From the NCBI RefSeq assembly GCF_900172215.1, contig NZ_FWFP01000018.1:1-64000 (forward strand): a DNA stretch of 64,000 nucleotides. Direction: 5' to 3'. Position numbers and translations under genes: made by a program. This stretch comes from Ruegeria meonggei (lineage in GTDB: Bacteria; Pseudomonadota; Alphaproteobacteria; Rhodobacterales; Rhodobacteraceae). The first letter of the stretch is position 1, and each line of letters opens with the position of its first letter. Shown one piece after another: positions 58,323-64,000 of this stretch. The notes beneath the pieces were generated by a model. It worked only from the letters and a program-made list of their open reading frames with translations. It was not told the origin of the DNA and did not search any database.

Positions 58323-58826
58323 CTATTTCGATGAGACCTTGATCTTTCGGCTGGGATCCTGGGGTTCGGTTTTTGGCATGGTGATGTGCAGGACACCTTT
58401 GTCGAACGCAGCGGAAATCTCCTCGATATCGACTGCATCCGGCAGCGTCATTGTCCGGGTAAAACTGCCATAGCTTCTCTCGCTAACGCGCAGATCGCCC
58501 GTGTCATCATGTGTGACATTCTTCTGGCCTCGCAGGGTCAATCTGCGGTCTTTGATTTCGACTTCGACGTCGTCTTCTTCGAGACCCGGCAATTCAGCCG
58601 TGAGATTTATCGCTGTATCCGTCTCGTGGATGTCAATCGCCGGCGAAATCGCACCCGTCATGTCCAACGACGGGAAGCCCGTGCGTTGCGCAGCTGTTTC
58701 CAGTGGCAGGAATGGCGCTGCGCCCCCGAAAAAGCGCGACATAATGGATTCCATTTCGCGTCGAAAATTATCAGAGAGCGGATGTGTTCCAGCAAACAGT
58801 TGCGGGGTATTTTTATCTTCAAGCAT
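58323..58826 (-). CDS. Small heat shock protein, Hsp20/alpha-crystallin family
   Basis: A 167-residue holdase chaperone. The alpha-crystallin domain spans about residues 55-155: PAIDIHETDTAINLTAELPGLEEDDVEVEIKDRRLTLRGQK, then FTRTMTLPDAVDIEEISAAFDKGVLHITMPK, closing with a C-terminal basic tail (RKIKVSSK). The I-x-I/V motif is replaced by KIKV. It keeps unfolded proteins soluble under stress. A strong purine-rich site (AGGAGGA) precedes the ATG, and a possible FNR-type box lies 70 bases upstream. Confidence 0.93.
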   Translation of the reverse strand: MLEDKNTPQLFAGTHPLSDNFRREMESIMSRFFGGAAPFLPLETAAQRTGFPSLDMTGAISPAIDIHETDTAINLTAELPGLEEDDVEVEIKDRRLTLRGQKNVTHDDTGDLRVSERSYGSFTRTMTLPDAVDIEEISAAFDKGVLHITMPKTEPQDPSRKIKVSSK

Positions 58827-58895
58827 TTTCTGATCCTCCTCCTTTGGTGCGATTGGGGGGAGGCGGTATTATGGCAAAAAACGCGTCTAATTACC

Positions 58896-58909
58896 TTGAT
58901 CTTGCGCAA
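58896..58909 (-). promoter_or_regulatory. Weak FNR/CRP-type box before Hsp20
   Basis: TTGAT-CTTG-CGCAA has a perfect left half and a 3-of-5 right half of the FNR consensus, 70 bases before the Hsp20 start. It is weaker than the other boxes in this island. Confidence 0.4.
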
Positions 58910-59022
58910 CCCAGTGTCCTCGGTATCGCGCCAAAAGGACATCCCGGCCGTATCAGTATTCCGAATGTAACAAGGCGCATTACCAATCATACGTCCAGGC
59001 CAAGGGGCAAACTGATCTGACT

Positions 59023-60141
59023 CTATTGCGCCAACGAGCGTCTGAAAAGCATCAGGCTTGACACCAGAAGGACTGCGCCCAGTAACGCCATCCATAGGAA
59101 CTCTGGCCATACCGTTTCAAACCCAGCACCCTTGAAGATGATGGATTGACCGGCGGACATATAGTGGCGGGAAGGAAGGATCGATGTTCCGAACCGAAGC
59201 CAGTCGGGCTGACCCTCGATCGGTGTCTCTCCTCCTGACAGCATCAGCATTGGAAGGACTGTCAGCATTACCAAAAGCGCGAACTGCGCCATTGAGCGCG
59301 CAATCGTTGCAAGAAATACCCCAAGTGCGGTTGCTGTGAAAAGAAACAGCGCGGTGCCAACTAAAAACAACACCTTCGACCCCGCGATGTTGATCCCCAG
59401 GAAACCTTGCATAACAAAGGTCAGTGATAAGGCGGCCGCGACAAGAACCACCGCTGCGTTTGCCCAAATCTTGGCCATCGCAATGTCAAACGGGGTAAGC
59501 GGCATCGCAAGCAGGTGTTCGATTGTGCCATGTTCACGCTCGCGGATCATCGCGGCACCGGTGAGTATCGTGGTCAGCCACATGATCTGGCCGATGAGCG
59601 CCACGATACCGGCAAAACGAACAGTATCACGGTTGGGATTGAACGCACTGCGCATGATGATATCGACGGGCAATGACTCAGCCAGGTCCGCACCAATGGC
59701 AAAGCGACGGATCTCGGCGCTGAGGATATTGACGATATAGTTTGCGCCAATCCCGGCCTGTTCCATCGCCGTCGCATCAATCAGAACCTGAATTTCCGGC
59801 GTGCGCCCGGCGCGAACATCTTTCTCGAACCCTGGTGGCACCGCGACCACAAACAGGAAATGCCCGGCATCCATCTTTTCGGCTCCGGTACCCGGTGCGA
59901 TCTGGACAACGGGTTGAAACTCCGGAGGGAAGAACGCCGTAGCAAGAGACCGTGAAAGGGGCGAGCCATCCTCATTGGCAAATGCAATGGAGGCATTGTT
60001 GACCGAGTTCGAAACCCCTGTCGCCTCCATCACGGGTGCCAGCGTGAATGACCAGACCAGCAGCGCCATCATCACCCAGTCACGTCGAAGGCTCATCATT
60101 TCTTTCAAGCCAAGCCAGAAGATGCAGGACAACCGTTGCAT
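59023..60141 (-). CDS. ABC-2 type transporter permease (YhhJ type)
   Basis: A 372-residue ABC-2 permease. An N-terminal helix (about 22-40) is followed by a large periplasmic loop with SVNNASIAFANEDGSPLSR and PEIQVLIDATA, then five helices from about residue 175, including the signature MIREREHGTIEHLLAMPLTPFDIAMAKIW. The start follows the stop of the upstream ABC fusion directly (TGAATG), so they are coupled. With the RbbA-type fusion and the HlyD protein it makes a tripartite-type exporter of unknown substrate. Confidence 0.9.
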   Translation of the reverse strand: MQRLSCIFWLGLKEMMSLRRDWVMMALLVWSFTLAPVMEATGVSNSVNNASIAFANEDGSPLSRSLATAFFPPEFQPVVQIAPGTGAEKMDAGHFLFVVAVPPGFEKDVRAGRTPEIQVLIDATAMEQAGIGANYIVNILSAEIRRFAIGADLAESLPVDIIMRSAFNPNRDTVRFAGIVALIGQIMWLTTILTGAAMIREREHGTIEHLLAMPLTPFDIAMAKIWANAAVVLVAAALSLTFVMQGFLGINIAGSKVLFLVGTALFLFTATALGVFLATIARSMAQFALLVMLTVLPMLMLSGGETPIEGQPDWLRFGTSILPSRHYMSAGQSIIFKGAGFETVWPEFLWMALLGAVLLVSSLMLFRRSLAQ

Positions 60142-62838
60142 TCACTTCTCCTGCGCTCGAAGCAAAAGGGCCGCGATCAGCGTCAGCACCGGCCCGAAAC
60201 AGGCCAGGGCGAGAAGATCGGGGGCAAGCGCATCCCAGCCCAGCCCTTTGGTGAAGGCACCGACATTCAGGTGCAGGAAATAGGATGACGGCCAGAGCGA
60301 TCCGATTGTCTGCGCACCGCCTTCAAGCGTTGAAACCGGCTGCAGCAGGCCCGAGAACTGAATGGTCGGTACGACCGAGGCGATGGCGGTGGCGAAGGTA
60401 GCGGCCACCTGGCTTGAGGTCATGGTCGCAATGAGCAGCCCATAAGATGTGGTCGCCCAGACATACAGCAACGCGCCAATCGCCAGGGGAACCGGGTTGC
60501 CTTTGAGCGGTACATCAAAAACAAGGACCGTCACTCCGGCCAAGAGCAGGAAATTGGCGAACGCGATTGCGATATAGGGGATTTGTTTGCCAATCAGAAA
60601 CTCAAGGCGCGTCGTTGGCGTCGCATAGAAATTGGTGATTGTTCCCAACTCTTTCTCACGCGCGACGCTGACCGCCATCAGAACTGCCGGCAACATTATC
60701 AACAGGATTGCGGGCATGGCCGGGGCCATTGCGGCAATACTCTCAAAACTCTGATTGTATCTGAAGCGCGGCTCGATACGGGCGATCTCGGCCGGATGCA
60801 CACCGTTTTTGCGTGCCATTGCTTCCAAAAAGGTATTGTGGAGCCCCGCCACATAGCCTTCCACTGTCTCGCCCTTGAATGGAATTGCGCCGTCCACAAT
60901 TGCAAGCACGTCCGTTGCTTCACCAGAGCGGATCTTGCGCCCAAAATCAGGTGGGAGTTCGACAACCAGCGAGGCATCTCCTCGGGCCAGCCGTTCATGG
61001 CCCTCATCGATACTCGTCAGTGGCTTCGTTGGGTTGAAGTAGCGCGATCCGGAAATCTCGGCAATGTAGGCGCGGCTTTCGGGCCCCTGTGACAAATCCA
61101 GTACCGCGAAATCCAGTTCTTCGATGTCCAGCGTAATCCCATAGCAAAAGACCAGCATCAGGATCACCGAGCCCAGGAACGCAAACGCCAAACGCACGCG
61201 GTCGCGCAAAATCTCGATGGTTTCACGCCTCGTATATGCCAGTGCGCGCCTGATACCCCCGCCAGCGCAGTCATCAAGGGCATGAACCGAAGCCTCAGGT
61301 GCTTTCACCGGTGCCGGAGGGTCAGCGGCCTTCAATACCGTGACAAACGCTTCCTCCAGACTGTCTGCCTGTGCCTCGGTGATCAACGCATCCGGTGTTC
61401 CCTCAGCCAGAACCCGGCCCGCATGCATGAATGACACCCGATCACAGCGCTCTGCTTCGGCCATGAAATGGGTCGAGACGAAAATCGTTACATCCTCATC
61501 TCTCGAAAGCTCAATCAGCAGAGCCCAAAACGAGTCGCGCGCCTCAGGGTCCACCCCCGAAGTTGGTTCATCCAGGATCAGCACGCGAGGTCGGTGGATT
61601 ACAGCGACCGCCAGGGAGAGACGTTGCTTGATGCCAAGTGGCAGCGCCGTGGCCAGCATGTCCATATGTGCAATCAGGCCAAAGCGCTCTGCCAATTCAT
61701 CGATACGTATCTCTCGGTCCGTGATCGCAAAGATGCGGGCGTGAAGCTGAAGGTTCTGTCGAACGGTCAACTCGCCATAAAGCGAGAATGCCTGACTCAT
61801 ATAGCCAATCTCGCGACGCATCCTCAGGTCGCGCGCTTCAACCGGCCTTCCGAATAATAGCGCCTCACCTTCACTTGCGGGCAAAAGACCTGTCAGCATT
61901 TTCATGGTTGTCGACTTGCCGCAGCCGTTCGACCCGAGGAAGCCGAAGATCTCACCACGGTTGATCGAGAATTCGACGTCATTGACCGCGGTGAAATCGC
62001 CAAAGCGCCGCGTCAATCCACGTGCCGTGATCACCGGGTCGGCCTCACGCTGATGTGTGGGCGCTTTCTTTGGTGCGATCAGGGGATCTCCGTGCGCTTG
62101 CAGCCGCCGGTAGGACGTTTCAAGATCGCTGGCTTCCCCCTTCAATTCTGCCGGAGAACCATGGAAAAGCACGCGCCCGGCATCCATCGCGACGATAAAG
62201 TCGAATTGTTCGGCTTCTTCCATATAGGCTGTCGAAACCAGTATGGAGAGGTCGGGTGTAGCCTCTCGGACCGCGTCGATCAGCGCCCAGAACTGACGCC
62301 GCGACAGTGGGTCGATGCCGGTGGTCGGCTCATCCAGAACCAAAAGCTTAGGATCATGGATCAGTGCACAACACAGCCCGAGCTTTTGCTTCATGCCGCC
62401 CGAGAGTTTTCCCATCAGCCGATCAGAGAAAGGCGCAAGCCCGGTCGCCGACAGCAATGCTGCGATCCGGATGTCACGCTCCTGCTGCCCCTGTCCGAAG
62501 AGACGCGAAAAAAACTCAAGGTTCTCGCGCACCGACAATTCTGCATAGAGATTACGGCCCAACCCCTGCGGCATAAATGCGATCGCAGGGCAGATATGGT
62601 GACGATGGGCGCGGTCGTCGATTGGGCCTCCGAGAACATTGATTGTGCCGGATTGAAGCTTCTTTGCGCCGGTGATCAATCCCAAAAGCGTTGATTTGCC
62701 AACCCCGTCAGGCCCGATCAGCCCAATAAGCTGACCAACCGGCAGATCAAGCGACAGGTTATCGAGTGCAATGCGCTGGCGATACTTATGCGTGACACCA
62801 CTGACGCAGAAACCAGATGTGCCCGCCTGGGAATTCAT
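60142..62838 (-). CDS. RbbA-type ABC exporter: two ATPase domains fused to ABC-2 permease
   Basis: An 898-residue fusion. The first ATPase (about 10-220) has GPDGVGKST, LSGGMKQKL and LLVLDEPTTGID; the second (about 255-475) has GSNGCGKST, a Walker B LILDEPTSGVD, but its signature region reads LPLGIKQRL instead of LSGGQ. A permease with six helices follows from about 540 (EILRDRVRLAFAFLGSVILMLVFC, SVAREKELGTITNFYATP). Homologues include E. coli YhiH/RbbA, reported as ribosome-associated ATPase, though an export role with YhiI and YhhJ partners is equally suggested by context. The start overlaps the HlyD stop (ATGA). Confidence 0.92.
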   Translation of the reverse strand: MNSQAGTSGFCVSGVTHKYRQRIALDNLSLDLPVGQLIGLIGPDGVGKSTLLGLITGAKKLQSGTINVLGGPIDDRAHRHHICPAIAFMPQGLGRNLYAELSVRENLEFFSRLFGQGQQERDIRIAALLSATGLAPFSDRLMGKLSGGMKQKLGLCCALIHDPKLLVLDEPTTGIDPLSRRQFWALIDAVREATPDLSILVSTAYMEEAEQFDFIVAMDAGRVLFHGSPAELKGEASDLETSYRRLQAHGDPLIAPKKAPTHQREADPVITARGLTRRFGDFTAVNDVEFSINRGEIFGFLGSNGCGKSTTMKMLTGLLPASEGEALLFGRPVEARDLRMRREIGYMSQAFSLYGELTVRQNLQLHARIFAITDREIRIDELAERFGLIAHMDMLATALPLGIKQRLSLAVAVIHRPRVLILDEPTSGVDPEARDSFWALLIELSRDEDVTIFVSTHFMAEAERCDRVSFMHAGRVLAEGTPDALITEAQADSLEEAFVTVLKAADPPAPVKAPEASVHALDDCAGGGIRRALAYTRRETIEILRDRVRLAFAFLGSVILMLVFCYGITLDIEELDFAVLDLSQGPESRAYIAEISGSRYFNPTKPLTSIDEGHERLARGDASLVVELPPDFGRKIRSGEATDVLAIVDGAIPFKGETVEGYVAGLHNTFLEAMARKNGVHPAEIARIEPRFRYNQSFESIAAMAPAMPAILLIMLPAVLMAVSVAREKELGTITNFYATPTTRLEFLIGKQIPYIAIAFANFLLLAGVTVLVFDVPLKGNPVPLAIGALLYVWATTSYGLLIATMTSSQVAATFATAIASVVPTIQFSGLLQPVSTLEGGAQTIGSLWPSSYFLHLNVGAFTKGLGWDALAPDLLALACFGPVLTLIAALLLRAQEK

Positions 62839-63830
62839 TCGAACAATTCGGGTGGAATCCGCCTTTCCAGATATTCCGGCCATACACGGCCAGAAGAAAG
62901 CCTAATCACAGCGATACCGCGAAGGCCGGTTTTCACATGTTCGATCCGTTCTGCGATCAGATCCTCAGGAATACGAACCCGAACGCGAAAGACCAACTGT
63001 TCACGCTCGCTCAATGTCTCGACTTGCTTCGGAGTGAACTGGGCTTCGGGGGATACAAAAGTGACGGTTGCAGGAATGGCAAAATCCGGCAAGGCATCAA
63101 GTACGATGCGCGCCTCAGCCCCGATGGGCAGCAACCCCGCTTCGCGAGCGGGCAGGTACACGTCCATATAGACGTTCTCTAAGCTGAGAAGTGTGAGGAT
63201 CGGCTCCCCCGCGCCGACAACTTCGCCGGGCTCAGCCAGTCTGTAAAGAACGCGCCCTGGCATGGGGGCGACAAGCGAAGCATCCTCGATCTGAGCTGTG
63301 ATCCGGCGCATTTCGGCTTCGGCAGCAGCGATCTGGCTGTCTGATGTTGCAACCCGGGCCTTCGCCGCACCCAGGACGGCATCGGCAACCTGAAATGCGG
63401 TTTCGCGATCCTCGAAAACGGTCATCGAAATGTTTTGACCGGCCAACAGTGCCTTTGCCCGTTCCAGTTCCTGCGCCGCGCGACGCTGTTGGCTTTCTCG
63501 TTGGACAACTACAGCCTCGGCTTCAGCCTTGGCTTGACGCGCCAATGCTACCTCGGCTTTGGCGCGATCAAGCGCTGCAGACAGTTCATCGGTATCCATC
63601 TCGACCAGCAGCTCACCCACAGCAACCAAGTGGCCTTCTGCCGCCAAAACCTGTGCAACTCGCCCTGCGAAGGTGGGGGCAATTTCCACTTGTTCGGCCT
63701 CTATCCGTCCATTGCCCTGTACAAATCCAACTGGCAATTCGCTGCTGTCTTCTGAAACGAATATGTACAACGCCGCACCTGCGAGAAGGAGCATTACGAC
63801 GATCAGTATTGCGCGCACATTCTTTTTCAT
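62835..63830 (-). CDS. HlyD family membrane fusion protein (YhiI type)
   Basis: A 331-residue periplasmic adaptor. A single N-terminal membrane anchor (about residues 6-24, AILIVVMLLLAGAALYIFV) is followed by the lipoyl half-motif (GRIEAEQVEIAPTFAGRVAQVLAAEGHLVAVGELLVEMD), a long alpha-hairpin coiled coil (about 75-180, rich in AKAEVALARQAKAEAEAV) and the second lipoyl and barrel parts. It is the first gene of the exporter operon, coupled to the ABC fusion by ATGA. An FNR-type box lies about 61 bases before its start. Confidence 0.92.
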   Translation of the reverse strand: MKKNVRAILIVVMLLLAGAALYIFVSEDSSELPVGFVQGNGRIEAEQVEIAPTFAGRVAQVLAAEGHLVAVGELLVEMDTDELSAALDRAKAEVALARQAKAEAEAVVVQRESQQRRAAQELERAKALLAGQNISMTVFEDRETAFQVADAVLGAAKARVATSDSQIAAAEAEMRRITAQIEDASLVAPMPGRVLYRLAEPGEVVGAGEPILTLLSLENVYMDVYLPAREAGLLPIGAEARIVLDALPDFAIPATVTFVSPEAQFTPKQVETLSEREQLVFRVRVRIPEDLIAERIEHVKTGLRGIAVIRLSSGRVWPEYLERRIPPELFE

Positions 63831-63890
63831 GATCTGGCATACCGCGGTTAGGGCTACTAGGTGACGTTATCTCAAACCCCGCAAAATGCT

Positions 63891-63904
63891 TTGTTTTGGA
63901 TCAA
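63891..63904 (-). promoter_or_regulatory. Candidate FNR/CRP-type box before exporter operon
   Basis: TTGTT-TTGG-ATCAA matches TTGAT-N4-ATCAA at 9 of 10 positions, 61 bases before the HlyD start. The rest of the window's end (63905-64000) shows no gene. Confidence 0.6.
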
Positions 63905-64000
63905 ACAGAGCCCTTTAGAGGGTTGTTCAGGCCAAACTCGGGTAGAAAACCGGCGCAGCAGTCTGATTGTTAACCCGCATCAATGGCTCAATGCGGATTT

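Noticed and set aside
62053-62694. Plus-strand frame of 213 codons
   Set aside because: Antisense shadow of the RbbA-type gene; composition is typical of a mirrored GC-rich coding strand.
1-64000. CRISPR arrays, tRNA/rRNA genes, prophage or integrase genes
   Set aside because: Looked for regular spacer-repeat patterns, cloverleaf-type sequences and integrase motifs in all gaps; none were convincing.

Overview
The window looks like a chromosomal stretch from a marine-type Rhodobacterales alphaproteobacterium (Roseobacter group). The assignment rests on recall of family style: a gcvP end, a nadABC operon, FNR-type boxes, class III cyclases fused to TPRs, and typical Roseobacter intergenic debris. 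No database search was possible. I found no tRNA, rRNA, CRISPR array or replication origin.

Layout. 1-2.5 kb: the end of gcvP with its terminator, a GlxA-type AraC regulator, an IS110 remnant fused in frame to the tail of an RND efflux pump, and a small VOC protein. 2.6-9.9 kb: a LysR regulator facing an operon for a membrane-type dipeptidase and a complete five-part dipeptide ABC importer. 10.2-15.8 kb: a decayed cyclase/TPR gene, a degenerate IS1182-like element and an intact cyclase/TPR gene. 15.9-19.7 kb: TetR facing an NmrA-like reductase, a beta-carbonic anhydrase and a membrane protein, followed by a scar joining an SDR tail to a glutathionyl-hydroquinone reductase tail. 19.8-25.2 kb: a small secreted protein, then a minus-strand cluster (two DUF1254/DUF1214 proteins, an outer-membrane protein, a PsiE-like protein) facing an AraC regulator. 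25.3-31 kb: a truncated beta-barrel gene and a CPA1 antiporter with a cyclic-nucleotide-binding domain, convergent with a Cache/HAMP-type adenylate cyclase. 31.3-34.5 kb: GNAT, DUF2938/MerR pair, WYL regulator and methylglyoxal synthase. 34.8-38.3 kb: nadABC. 38.5-39.1 kb: ccdAB toxin-antitoxin.

39.3-46.6 kb holds the most intriguing system: a tight operon of a VOC protein, an unknown protein, a 45-residue basic peptide gene joined by ATGA overlaps on both sides, a nitrilase-fold hydrolase, a large PLP fold-I decarboxylase, an ATP-grasp ligase and a C45 (acyltransferase-like) Ntn-hydrolase. This gene set suggests an amide- or amine-forming and remodelling pathway that I cannot match to a named one.

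47.2-51.2 kb: an IS3-family element abuts a virB11 cut at its 5' end, followed by a DUF4177-like gene and a virD4 coupling protein, a remnant of a conjugative element. 51.4-52.7 kb: a membrane protein, a YozG-like Xre regulator and a methyltransferase. 53-63.8 kb: a stress island (phasin-like protein, UspA, cytochrome c, APC permease, FHA-protease, Hsp20, and an RbbA/HlyD/ABC-2 export system). Candidate FNR-type boxes lie 60-70 bp before three of its minus-strand units and inside the cytochrome/permease divergent region, which suggests shared control by oxygen or nitric oxide.
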